Shown here in pieces: positions 1 through 11,764 of a DNA stretch of 64,000 bases (positions are counted from its first letter, which is position 1; each line of letters begins with the position of its first letter). The notes beneath the pieces were generated by a model. The model did not search any database, was not told the DNA's origin, and saw only the letters and a list, made by a program, of their open reading frames with translations. Source of the stretch: Cephalotus follicularis (taxonomy: Eukaryota > Streptophyta > Magnoliopsida > Oxalidales > Cephalotaceae); NCBI GenBank assembly GCA_001972305.1, contig BDDD01001824.1:1-64000 (forward strand). Reading direction: 5' to 3'. Both the position numbers and the translations under genes were made by a program.

Positions 1-72
1 ATGAATCAGATAATGTTTTGAATTATGAATCAGATAATGTTTTGAATTATGAATCAGATAATGTTTTGGATT
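1..72. repeat. 24-bp tandem repeat, three units
   Basis: Three consecutive 24-bp units (1-24, 25-48, 49-72), the third with one changed base. The array is cut by the window edge and may be longer. It lies in the family E LTR end. The corresponding region of the other E LTR (about 62120-62330, reverse strand) has looser 'attccataatctcat' repeats. Confidence 0.8.
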
Positions 73-606
73 ATGATATCCTGTTTTTCGTAAGTTATGA
101 TGATTTTTATAACTGCTCGTTTTTAAATATTCTGTTTTACTTTTCAAGAATATTTATTATGTTACCTTATTGAATTCAAAGTGCAAATTATTTTGTCTAT
201 CGTTTACTGTTTTAATTCCTTATCCGCACTGAGGTTTGCTCAGCCGCGTTTTTTTTTCTATGCGGCAGGTTTTCAGGAGCATGGGGGAAATGTGTGATAA
301 GAGTTACCCATTGTCAGAATATCAGCTAGGAGTTGGTTCTGGTTTAGGATCAGATTTGTTTTCAGTAAAAACAATTTCAGACTTTGGTTTTAATTCAGTT
401 ATGATTTAAGTATTTGGACATTAGAATTATGAACCGTTTTTAGTTATGTTTTGACTTAAAATTTCAGACTCTTTTTATATCAAGTTTGTAATAAGATATG
501 TTTTCAGACCACCACATCCGTTTCGTATTAGTCCTTGGTTAGATTTCCGTTATGTTTAAGTTCAGTATTTAGACCTGTAAGGGCTCCCACCATCGGGGGT
601 GTTACA
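1..606 (+). repeat. LTR end of family E, partial at window edge
   Basis: Non-coding, AT-rich sequence ending in GGGGGTGTTACA at 606. Around 228-300 it shares a long block with the reverse strand of about 61950-62020: a run meaning 'actgaggtttgctcagccgcg' in both, then a 'gcggcaggttttc' segment, then 'gaaatgtgt'. The last 30 bases match the LTR end next to the primer site at 61593. It is therefore the right end of a family E LTR in plus orientation. Directly after 606 the sequence is reverse transcriptase of Tekay copy A, so this LTR (solo, or the end of an element lying to the left) appears inserted in A. The left part is outside the window, so its duplication cannot be checked. Confidence 0.65.
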
Positions 607-2722
607 CCAAGTTTGGCAAGTGTGAATTCTGGCTTGATCATGTGATGTTTCTCGGTCACATCGTATCTGGGGAAGGCTTGACGGTGGATCCGTCAAAGAC
701 TGAAGTGGTGCGGGACTGGCCACAACCGAAGAACGTGACGGAGGTGCACAGTTTCCTTGGATTGGCGGGATATTACAGGAGGTTTATCCAGATCTTTTAA
801 AAGATAGCCCAGCCCCTAACTAGACTCACTTAGAAGAAGACCTTGTTTGTCTGGGATGAAGATTGTGAAGCTAGTTTTCGTGAACTGAAGGATCGGTTGG
901 TTTCCGCTTGTGCTTCCAGGAAGCTAAAGCCATATGAAGAAAACTATCCGACTCATGACCTTGAGCTTGCAGCTATTATCTTCGCCCTTCAGAAGTGGAG
1001 GCACTATCTTTATGGGGCGTAGTTTGAGATCTTTACCGATCATAAGAGTTTGAGGTACCTGTTTTATCAGGACACATTGAACATGAGGCAACGCAGGTGG
1101 GTAGAATTCTTTAATGATTATGATTGCAGTGTTCAGTACCACCCAAGGAAAGCGAATGCGGTCGCTGATGCCTTGAGTCGCAAGGCTATGGTTGCCAATG
1201 CGATGGTGTAGCAATGGAAGATGTTAGAAGACTTCCAAGAGTGGTCTCCGTTTAATCAGTCACTTGGAGTCTTTATGGCTAGTATGAGTGCACAACCAGT
1301 TTTGCTTGACGAAATAAAGAATGCTCAAGCACACGATCCTGAATTCCAAAAGATTCGAGAGAATCTGGATTCGGAGTCTGATTTTCGGGTACATGCCGAT
1401 GGTGTCTTAAGATTTTGGGGACGTGTGTGTCTTCTGAATGAACCAGTGTTGAAGAATGAGTTACTTCGTGGGGCTCATAGATCTCAGTACAACATTCACC
1501 TTGGTAGCACAAAAATGTACCAAGACATGAAAAGGGATTACTGGTGGCCTGACATGAAACGAGAAATTGCCGAGTATGTGGCATGGTGTTTGACTTGCCA
1601 GACAGTTAAGGCCGAGCACCAGAGACCGGCAGGTTTGCTACAGCCTTTACCAATTCCAGAGTGAAAGTGGGAACATGTTACGATGGATTTTGTTTCGGGT
1701 TTTCCTCTGACTCGGAACTGTCAGAGCGCCGTGTGGGTTATCATGGATAGACTCACTAAATCAATGCACTTTCTGCCTACACACGTTACGGATTCTGCAA
1801 GCAAGCTATCTCGTTTTCATGTGAAGGAGATAGCGAGGCTACACGGTGTTCTAGTCAGCATCGTATGTGATGAGATGCTATCTTCACTTCCAACTTTTGG
1901 AGGAGGTTTCAGACAGCTTTCGGGATGAAGCTGAACCTGAGTACTGCCTTTCACCCTCAGACCGATGGGCAGTCAGAGCGCACCATCCAGACCCTGGAGG
2001 ATATGCTACGGGCCTGCGTTATTAATTTTGCTGGTATATGGGAGGATCACATTCCTTTGATAGAGTTTTCTTATAATAACAGCTATCATTCCAGTATCGG
2101 CATGGCACCGTTTGAAGCACTGTATGGGAGGAAGTGTAGATCTCCTGTATGTTGGGATGAGATAGGGGAGCGACTTTCACTCGGGACTGAGTTAGTGGAG
2201 GAAACTTCAGAAAAGATCAGGATGATAAAAAAGAAGCTACTTGCTCCACAGAGTCGGCATAAGATCTACATAGATAGTGTGAAGAGAAGACCTCTAACCT
2301 TTAACGTGGGTGATCACGTGTTTTTGAAGGTATCACAATGGAAGGCAGTGCAAAGATTTGGGAAAAAGGGCAAATTAGCTCCACGTTACATTGGTCCTTT
2401 TGAGATTTTGGAGAGAGTAGGGGAGGTAGCCTACCAGCTTGCCTTACCTCCTGCACTGTCAAACGTGCACGACGTCTTTCATGTATCTATGCTGAGGAGA
2501 TATATCCCGGACCCGTCACATGTCCTGTATTATGATACTGTTCCGATACGAGATGATCTATCTTATGAGGAGTTACCTGTGCGGATTCTAGATTGGAAGA
2601 CACAGATTTTGAGGAACCGAGCCATCTCCATGGTCAAGGTTCAATGGCAGTTCCACCGACCACATGAGGCCACTTGGGAATGCGAGGAAGATATCCGAGG
2701 GCTTTACTTGCACTTGTTCTAG
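607..2722 (+). pseudogene. pol remnant of Tekay copy A
   Basis: Order seen: end of reverse transcriptase (607-810, with [11 protein letters not shown] and [13 protein letters not shown]), RNase H (about 900-1200, with FTDHKSL), zinc-binding part of integrase (about 1440-1610, H...H...CLTC pattern with YWWPDMKREIAEY), integrase core (about 1680-2270, with TAFHPQTDGQSER and a downstream Glu-bearing helix) and a chromodomain-like C-terminus ending HLHLF near 2720. These domains would process and integrate element cDNA. It shares its subfamily with copy C: the same phrases around DFRVH, NEP and STKMYQDM occur in both. It is a fossil, not a working gene. Confidence 0.9.
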
Positions 2723-2754
2723 TTTTGTTTTAAATTTCGAGGACGAAATTCCAT

Positions 2755-2768
2755 GAAGGAGGGGTGGA
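2755..2768 (+). other. polypurine tract of copy A
   Basis: GAAGGAGGGGTGGA lies directly before the 3' LTR start TGTAACGCCC. In this family such a tract primes plus-strand DNA synthesis. The same tract occurs before the 3' LTR of copy C. Confidence 0.85.
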
Positions 2769-2940
2769 TGTAACGCCCGAGATTTTCCTATGTTGTAATT
2801 TCACAATGTAATGTGTTTTTATTGTGGAATTAATAAAGTGATGGATTTCCAAGGCTTTGATGATGTTTTCCAAACTCTAATAATGTTAATTTTAGAGTAA
2901 AAATGTTAAAGAAATGTTAAAAAGGTAAATCAATGAGAAA

Positions 2941-4164
2941 CGACGCTGTTTTAGAGGAAACACGTCGACGCCTTTCTAAACACATCGACGTCCTTGAAGC
3001 AAAGGGGCGCACGTAAATGCATGCACATGCTCATCGATGCAGGCGAGACATCGACGCCCTCGTGTAAAAGGGGAAAGACGTCGACGTCTTTGAAGAAGAC
3101 GTCGATGCGTAACATCGAATGTCAGGCACGTTACTCTACTGAAAAAATAACCTGCAACTGAACAACTTTTGAGGCTTTAACCAACCATCTTCACATGCAT
3201 AAGCGACGTGTTGAGCATGCTGGTGTGTTACCGGGCACACTGTAAAATGTGTCCTTAGCTTGGTGCATGCAAGAGTGGTACCACCTTCATGACCTGCAGC
3301 CTGCAAAAATGAAGAGGGGACAAAAACATTAAGTGGAGATGAAGGACACGGGAGAGAATGAATGCAACAGACATAGAGAAAGAGAGAGAGGGTTCCCAAA
3401 AGCATAAAAACTCCTCTCTTCATCCTTGGTTCAGAAAAAAAAAACACCAGTGTAAGAAAACAGAAGTGAATGAGAGAGGTTCCCCCATTGTTGAACTTGG
3501 TTGGAGCTTGGAACTTGGAGCTGGTGGCTTGCAGCAACGGGACGGACCTGGGGGCTGCTGTGACCAGTTTGGAACACAAAGAGGTGGACTTTCCAGTTCC
3601 TTACTTGGAACAAAAGGTAGGGGAAGCCATAACTGTAATCTTGAGATTAATGTTAATGCATGGACTATGGTTTTGGTGAATAAATTGCATGATTACTAAA
3701 TTGATTTTGCTCACTGAATCGATGCCATGTTATGCTAGATATTTGATACGTATCTCCATGTTGATTCCCTGCCTTGATTACATGTTGTTTTGCATGTATA
3801 TAGTTTGTAATGGCTACTGTCTGTTATGTCGTGAGGAAGAAGACGACTGCTACTCGAAAAATGTCAACGCCTTTTAAGAACCTCGACGTCTTTGGGTTAT
3901 TTCCTTGGTTACTGACGTGAAACAGATCGACGTCTTAGGCTATCTCCTTGGGTTTTGACGTATTACACGCCGACGCCTAAGGTTCCTACCTGAACGCGTC
4001 GACGCCGTGAGCAATACACTGACTTTTAAAGGTTCCAGACTTTGAGCGTCGACGCGTATAAAATGGACATCGACGTCTTTGAACAGTAGAGAGCGCGGAC
4101 ACTAAGGACTTGGACATCGACGTTGATGGACAAAGACATCGATCCCTTTTAATAGACATCGACG
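2941..4164 (+). repeat. two clusters of GACGTCGACG-type palindromes (copy A LTR)
   Basis: The CGACG or CGATG core recurs at 2941, 2966, 2986, 3034, 3052, 3072, 3093 and 3116, then after a gap at 3865, 3884, 3928, 3971, 4000, 4050, 4071, 4119, 4140 and 4160. Many copies extend to the self-complementary form GACGTCGACGTC. Several neighbours are 18-21 bp apart; others are looser. The first cluster precedes and the second follows the donor-like site near 3617. Confidence 0.8.
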
Positions 4165-4456
4165 TCTTTGGTACTATTTAGAGGTTTCCTTATCTACGAT
4201 GCGTAACGATCCTGATTCCTGTTTGGGTGCATTTGAGCATTTGTATGCATTGCATATACACTGTTTACTGCCTGTTTGTTTACTGTTTGTAAATCATTTA
4301 TGATTTCTAAAGTTATGATATTTAGAAATGCATATGTGAACTCGGAATGCGTTATTTTGAGAATGTAAATATGTATTGGTTCATAACGCATTTTCGAACA
4401 AACTGGAAAGCGATTTACACTACTGATTTGTTCAAAAGTATTCCTACTACTGAATA

Positions 4457-7034
4457 TGCCACACCCTGCCTTTCCAATTCTGTTAGGCACAAGCATATAT
4501 GGTGATATCAGAAATAAATATAATATTCCAACATTCCATTCAACAATTCATAAATAAGCGGAAGCATTCAAAAGCCAGAATATAAAATACAAGTCATCCG
4601 CACGCAGCCCATACTCCGTGCAGGTACAATCCAACAAATTATCCTTTCATAAGGAAGTACAACAGTAACACGGGGTCTGAACCGTTCATTACAAATACAG
4701 TACAACATCATAAAATAACAACCTTAAATCGAAAATAGAAGCTCTCCAAGCTTCAGCAGCAATCTCCGAACGTCTTTGCTTAATCTGAAATTGTAGGGGT
4801 TAGCCGTTGTCCTCACTTGGCCAAGTAGGAAGATAATGCTTGTTAAGGAATATATGAATGCAACATGTATGACAGTTTATATTAAAATAACATTTAAGTA
4901 TTCCAATATATAAGCAATCATGCCAAGTGTCCATAGACAATACAAATGCAAGAATACCGCACAAGGGTACAATCAATTCATACTGTGGTTGGGTGTCACA
5001 TGTCGCTAACTACTAGCACCAACTGTGCACCACATAACTATCACCCTACACTCCGAAGATGATAGATAAGGTAACATTTACTACCGGCATTGGCGGGCAG
5101 TTTAACAATCAAGCTCTGCATTGCAGGCAGTTCTGGTGTGTACTCTAGCCAACTCCGGGCACATAGGACCACCTCCGTTAGCCAGTGACATCTGCCATCA
5201 CTCGACTAATCGGCAATAACATAGACAATCGATTCAATCAATTCAGTTCAATAATAATATCACATATATGTATAATATGCACTCTAAAAGTTGTTTTCTT
5301 TAGAAACATTTAACAATTCATTGATCGTACATCTCATAGGAGGAAAACGATATCAATACAATAATGGTTCCCAGTAGGAGAATAAAACAGTAGGTACCTC
5401 TCATAGGAGGAAAAATCAGTAGTTCTTTTAAAAATAAGCTTTCATTTGAAAATGATAGTTGATATCATGAATTGTGCATATAGCACTTAGTTTGTTCAAT
5501 CTTTGGAAATATGGAAACAATTAGGGTTTATAACACCCACTAGTATATGCTAATTAACAGTAGAATATACAACACAATAGCAAAGACAGCAGCAATTCAA
5601 TTGAGCCCAAACAGGATCTATATCAGAATTTTAACCCAGGACAGTCGGCTGATCTCAAGAACAGTCGGCTGTTTTGATTGGGTAGTCGACGGTTTTCTCT
5701 TAACAGTCGACTGGATAGGTTGAGTAGTCGACTGTCATGAAGAACAGTCGACTGCCTTGCCCAGAAAATGCAGGCAGTTTACAGGGTATAATCTTTAATA
5801 TCGAAATGCTAACTCAATTAATACATGTAATCAAACAGAAATTAAACATACATGCTATGCATAATATATCTTCCAAAAACATGTCATTACCCCTACCTTA
5901 AACGCTATCCCAAGATCAATTGGGATTGATCTCTCTCGTTGAGTTTCCAAGCCTTTTCCACCAACCAATCCTTCAATTCCAGCAAAATTAATCTATATCG
6001 TGCATGCATGAAGGTTCTGTCATCTAAACCAGTAGGTTTATCTAATTGTCCAGTTACAAATATTACTCCATAGTAGCTTATCACAAGTTCATTAAGCCTC
6101 AAAACTATCCTTTTACAACCTCTCCTTCACATTATTAAACAACTTCTAATTCCAACTTAATTCCCAGGTTTAGCCATTTGTTCTCATGTCATAGTGGATA
6201 TATTATACTATCTTTAATACATTTAATCCACTAACAACCTAATATCCAACTAGTGGCTCATTAGTTTCAACCACTATTGAACCATTTACCATTTATAACA
6301 CAATTCAAACTTGTTAACTTTTAATCAAGTTGGCAGAAGGTGTATCTAACCTCCTCCTAGCTACATTATCACATTAGCAGTGAGTTCGGATTGAGAACTT
6401 ACCAAGAAAATCCAAGCTTCAATTTCCTCTTGAGCTCTAATCCTTCAACTTGCAAGCTCCATCAATTCTCCAGCAATTCTCCTCTTCTGTCAGTGTTTTC
6501 TAACACTCTTACTCTAATCTAGCAGCTGATATAAAGGCTTAGGAGCCTTAGAATTTTCCAGAATCCATTACTCAGCTCTCTCTCTCTCTCTTTTCCTTCT
6601 CTCTCTCACATGCACCTCTCCTCACATTTTCTCTTCTGTTTCAGCAGGTTACAGGTCTGCAAATCTTGCAGAAGGAATAGAGGACATGCAAGGCACTCCC
6701 CTTGCATGTTATGGCAGCTGTTGACATGCATCTCACATGCATTCCACGATTAGAACACTTGTCATCACTGTCTCTGCGCCTGCCAGACGCTTGTTCTGTA
6801 CCATTCCAGTCGACTGTCTTTAACAGGCAGTCGACTGTCCACTCACGCATCAAATAGTCAACTGTTCCCCTGTGATAGTCGACTATCAATGGCTGCTTTT
6901 GGTTATTTTAGGTTCATTTGCTCAATTAAATTAACAACCACAATCCGTATAATAGTTGGACATTAAATTCAAGCAATTGCACATTTTATTCATCAAAAGT
7001 ACAATGTACACGGATTGAATTTGTGGTTATTACA
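4457..7034 (-). repeat. 3' LTR of copy B
   Basis: It matches 11765-14340 along its whole length. On the minus strand it carries, in order, a first palindrome cluster (6885-6807), a CT-rich leader region (about 6640-6400 on the plus strand), a donor-like AAGGTAGGGG (plus positions 5890-5899), a second palindrome cluster (5754-5642), the 'ggagttggctagag' block (about 5145-5160) and an acceptor-like CTAACCCCTACAATTTCAG ending at 4785. Confidence 0.9.
5642..6885 (-). repeat. 21-bp-spaced CAGTCGACTG clusters, copy B 3' LTR
   Basis: Plus-strand starts of the 10-mer CAGTCGRCTG or near variants: 5642, 5662, 5683, 5704, 5725, 5745 (steps 20, 21, 21, 21, 20), and 6807, 6828, 6855, 6876 (steps 21, 27, 21). 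On the element's own strand the asymmetric copies read CAGCCGACTG, as in copy C. The 5' LTR repeats the same positions. Confidence 0.9.
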
Positions 7035-7047
7035 TTCCCCCCTCCTT
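7035..7047 (-). other. polypurine tract of copy B
   Basis: On the minus strand AAGGAGGGGGGAA directly precedes the 3' LTR start TGTAAT. It is the expected plus-strand primer site and fixes the LTR boundary at 7034. Confidence 0.85.
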
Positions 7048-7075
7048 AAAGAAAATTCATCCTCGAATTTAGCCC

Positions 7076-10000
7076 TCACATGTCGATCAAGTGGGGATAT
7101 GTCTCCATCATTTCGTCTTCACGTTCCCACGTAGCTTCCTCCGTTCCGTGAAAACGCCATAGCACTTTTACCATAGGAATGGTCTTGTTCCTTAGTACTT
7201 TTTCCATTTGATCCACTATCCTCATCGTTCTTTCTTCATAAGTCAATCTAGGACCAATGAATCCAGGGTCGTAGCTAAAAATATGAGATGGGTCGGGTAC
7301 GTATTTCTGTAACATTGAAACATGAAATATGTTATGCATATCCGATAAACTAGGCGGTAGAGAAATCTGATATGCTACCTCCCCCACTCTCTCCAGTATC
7401 TCGTAAGGTCCAATATACCTTGGAGCCAACTTCCCTTTGAGGCCAAAACGGTGTATCCCTTTCGAAGGTGAGATCTTCAGGAAAACACGATCCCCCTTCT
7501 CGAATTCTAACTTCCTTCTCTTGTTATCGGCATACTCTTCTACCGACTTTGTGCAGCCAGCAGTCTCTTCTCGATTATTTCCACTTTATCGGTGGTCTTT
7601 TGTACCAAGTCCGGTCCCAGTACTTGTCTCTTACCTACTTCGTCCGAGCAAATAGGTGATCGGCACTTCCTTCCATACAAAGCTTCATAGAGAGCCATTC
7701 CGATGCTGGTGTGAAAACTGTTGTTGTAGGAGAACTCAATCAGTGCCAGATGATCCTCCCAACTCCCAACAAAATCAATCATGCAAGCCCGTAACATATA
7801 CTCCAGAGTCTGAATAGTACACTCGGACTGTCCGTCAGTCTGTGGGTGGAATGCAGTGCAAAAGTTCAAGGTTGTTCCCATCGCTGTTGGGAACTTCTTC
7901 CAAAACCTTGAAGTAAATCTAGCATCCCGATCGCAGACAATACTAACCGGCACCCCATGCAATCTCACTGTCTCCCGGATATACAATCGAGCAAGCTTCT
8001 CGATAGAATACGTCATGTTCTTCGGAAGGAAGTGAGCAGACTTAGTAAGTCTGTCCACTACTACCCACAATGCTTCATGCTGATTTCATGACCTCGGTAA
8101 TCCTGACACGAAGTCCATGGTCACATGTTCCCATTTCCATTCAACCACTGGTAATGATTGTAGCAGTCCCGCAGGTTTCTGATGTTCAGCCTTCACTCTC
8201 TAGAAGGTCAAACATCTTGCTACATATTCAGCAATCTCCCATTTCATACCACTCCACCAGTAGTTCTTTTTCAAATCATGCCACATCACGGAACTTCCAG
8301 GGTGAACACTGTATCTTGACTTGTGAGCTTGTTGCAGTAGCTCATTCTTGATGCTCTCATCATCCGGAACACATATCCTCCCTCGGAACCTCAATATACC
8401 ATCAGTATGGATGGAGAACTCAGAATCAGTGTCTAGGTTCTCACGGATACTCCACAATTCAAAATCACTATACTGAGCAGTCAGAATACGTTCCAGAAGT
8501 TCCGGTTGTGCTCTCAGACTTTCCACAATAACTCCTCGGGAAACCATGAACGGATTCCATCTCTGAAATTCCTCCAATAGCTTCCACTGTGAAACCATTG
8601 CTCCAGCAATCATTGCCTTGCGACTCAGCGCATCAGCCACTACATTCGCCTTTCCCGGGAGGTATTGAATATTGAATTTGTAGTCATTAAATAATTCCAC
8701 CCATCGCCTCTGTCTCATGTTGAGCTCCTTCTGGGAAAACAAATACTTCAAACTCTTATGGTCGGTAAAGATCTCAAACTGAGTACCATAGAGGTAGTGC
8801 CTCCATTTTTGCAAAGCAAACACTATGGCTGCCAACTCAAGATTGTGTACGGGATAATTTTCCTCGTATGGCTTTAACTTCCTGGATGCGTATGCAATCA
8901 CCCTACCATGTTGCATACGAACGCATCCCAATCCTTTCCCAGAAGCATCAGTATAGACGGTGAAACCCTCATTACACTGCGGTAATGCCAGCACTGGAGC
9001 CGAAATCAACCGACTCTTCAACTCTTGGAAACTTTCCTCACAGGAATCATCCCACACAAAACTTGACTTCTTATGAGTCAACTGTGTCAAAGGTGCAGCA
9101 AGTTTCGAAAATCCTTTGATGAACCTTCGGTAGTAGCCAGCCAGTCCCAAGAAACTACGAACCTCTGTAACGTTCCTCGGTTGGGGCCAATCAACAATAC
9201 TCTCTATCTTTGAAAGATCCACGGACAATCCTTCGCTCAACACAATGTGACCTAGGAAGGTCACATGATCCAGCCAAAATTCGCACTTGCTGAATTTGGC
9301 GTATAGCTGTTCTTTCCGTAGTGTCTGCAATACAATCCTCAAGTGCTGCATGTGTTCCTCAATGCTCTTTGAATAAATCAGGATGTCATCTAGGAATATA
9401 ACGACAAACCGGCCAAGATAAGATTGGAACACTTTGTTCATCAGACACATAAAGGCTGCAGGAGCATTTGTCAAACCAAACGACAGTATCAGAAATTCGG
9501 AATGCCCATATCTGGTTCGAAATGCGGTCTTCTCCACATCACCCTCTCTGATCCTCAACTGATGATAACTTGTTCTTAGGTCAAGTTTGGAGAATACAGT
9601 TGAGCATTGCAATTGGTCAAACAACTCCTCAATATGTGGCAGAGGATACTTGTTCTTCACAGTTACCTGATTTAAAAGCCTGTAAACAATGCATAGCCGC
9701 ATCGATCCATCCTTCTTTTTCACAAATAGAACCGGTGCTCCCCACGGTGATACACTCGGTCTGATAAAGCCTTTATCAAGGTAATCCTATAATTGAACCT
9801 TTAACACCTTCAGTTCGGCAGGAGCCATACGGTACGGTGCTCTGGATATAGGAGCAGTTCCAGGCAACAACTCGATACTGAACTCTATATCCCTCTCCGG
9901 TGGCAGCAAAGTGAGTTCATCTAGAAATACATCAGGAAATTCACATACAACAGACACTTGTTCAATACTGGGCGTACCTTTCGGATGATCAATCACATAC

Positions 10001-11660
10001 GCCAAATATCCTTCACATACTTGCTTGAGATACTTCTGTGCTCGAGTATATGAAATGATCGAAGCAGAAACATTCTTCTCCCCGATAAACTTGCACTCAG
10101 TCCCATCTTGAAGGTAAAATGTCATCATCTTGTTGTAGCAATCCACACAAGCATGATGAGCATACAGCCAGTCCATCCCTAAGATTACATCAAAATCCTG
10201 GATAGGTAACACTATCAAGTCAGCAGATAACTAGATTCCAGCTACCATGATCTCACAATCTTTCATAACAGTATCAGATAGAAGACAAGTACCCACAGGA
10301 GTACTCACCTCCAATACATAAGGTAGGCTAAATGTAATACCATGCAAATTGCGAGCAAATTCAGATGCAATGAATGAATGCGTCGCACCAGGGTCAATCA
10401 ATACATGATCTAGTATGCTAGATATATAAATAGTACCTCCCACAACAGTAGTAGATTCTGGCACATCATCTTTAGATAAGGTGTAGACCCTACCTTTCAC
10501 AATCCCTTTCCCGGTATCCTTCCGCGGTTGAGCAGCCGCAACACTACCACTAGCACCTGCACCTCCCTGTTGGCCGCGTGCTTGATCCCTCATCATTGGG
10601 AAATTATTCATCATGTCATCCCGTGACCCACACCTCAAGCACTTTCCCATCTTCTTCCAGCATTCAGTCTCATCATGGTTCTAACGATCGCAAAAAGCAC
10701 ATCCACCTGCATTCTGTTGACTGTTTCGGCTAGGTGTCCTTGATTGTGAGTTTCTGCGTCGAGAACCTCCTTGACCTCTGTTGTCAGACTTTGTTGACTT
10801 AGCAGGATTATTACTTCCTTGCCCTTGTGTCTGTGCGGCCCTCGATTGATTAGTACGAGTCTGTTCCGCCCTTCTCTCATTCGCATCTGCTTCCAGAATC
10901 ATCGCTCTCTCAGTAACATCTACAAAAGAGGTTAGCTGAAACATCAATAGTTTAGATCTGATGTCAGGTCGAAGGCCTTTTAGAAACCTTCGGATCATCC
11001 ATGATTCACCCTCCATAAGATAAGGTGGTGCCTCGCTAGCTCCACAAATCTGGTCCGGTACTGAGCTACCGTCATGCCTCTTTGACGTAACTTCATCAAT
11101 TCTGTCTCGCTCCGGTCACGATCTATCTGTGGTACATAAGCCTCAAGGAACTCAGACTGAAATCTGTCCCAAGTCTGATCAATTCCATGAGATTCCCATT
11201 TTGCTTCAGTCCTTTCCCTAGTAAGTAGCCTTGCCCTATAAGCGGTATATAGCAAAGTTGAGTCTATGCTCATCAGTACACTCTAGGCAGTAAATATCTT
11301 CTCCAAGTCCCTAATCCATTGTTCAGGTACAGAAGCATTCAGCTCACCATTGAAAGTCGGAGGATTTTGTCTCATGAACCGCTCCAGATCTCGGCCAAAT
11401 CCACCAGTATGGCAAGCTTCAGGAGCCTGATGATAGGCCTGGTTAGCCTCGTACATTTGCCGAATCTGTTCCATGTTGGCCGTATTAGCTTGCATCTGTT
11501 GTTGAAAGAGGCCAGACATGTGGTCAAAGTGAGTCCTCTCGTCATGTACTGGGGGAACATTCACTCCTTCGTTCGCTGCCGGATCATTTCCAGGTGCTGG
11601 CGGTGCATCGACACCTTCGTTGGCTCTACGCCTTCCTCTTCTACCTTTTCGTAGGTCCAT
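7076..11660 (-). pseudogene. gag-pol remnant of Tekay copy B
   Basis: In minus-strand order: gag from a start at 11660 (MDLRKGRRGRRRANEG, basic, as in copies C and D), a gag core with QNPPTFNGE and WIRDLEKIF, a single zinc-knuckle-like CLRCGS near 10640, aspartic protease (about 10400, DPGATHSFIAS, a change from the usual DSG/DTG; and DFDVILGMDWL about 10190), reverse transcriptase (9723 to about 9230, [10 protein letters not shown]), RNase H (about 8970-8640, [13 protein letters not shown]), integrase zinc part (about 8310-8200), integrase core (8070-7540) and a chromodomain-like tail ending at 7076. The pol subfamily is that of copy D (shared HTDGILRFR / [11 protein letters not shown]-like phrases). 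Fossil, broken. Confidence 0.9.
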
Positions 11661-11748
11661 TTGGGTTCCTATATGGAATGACATAATCATTAGGAAACAA
11701 TTCACCCAAATTCCGAGAAACTTAGCCCGGCTAGCATAGATGGAATAT

Positions 11749-11760
11749 GCTCTGATACCA
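11749..11760 (-). other. primer binding site of copy B
   Basis: On the minus strand TGGTATCAGAGC lies a few bases after the 5' LTR end. It is complementary to the 3' end of plant initiator tRNA-Met and is typical of Tekay and other plant Gypsy elements. Confidence 0.9.
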
Positions 11761-11764
11761 TGCT

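Noticed and set aside
3136-3699. Overlapping ORFs on both strands in copy A's LTR
   Set aside because: They lie in the LTR leader, have low-complexity composition, no recognisable domain and no counterpart frame in the homologous LTRs.
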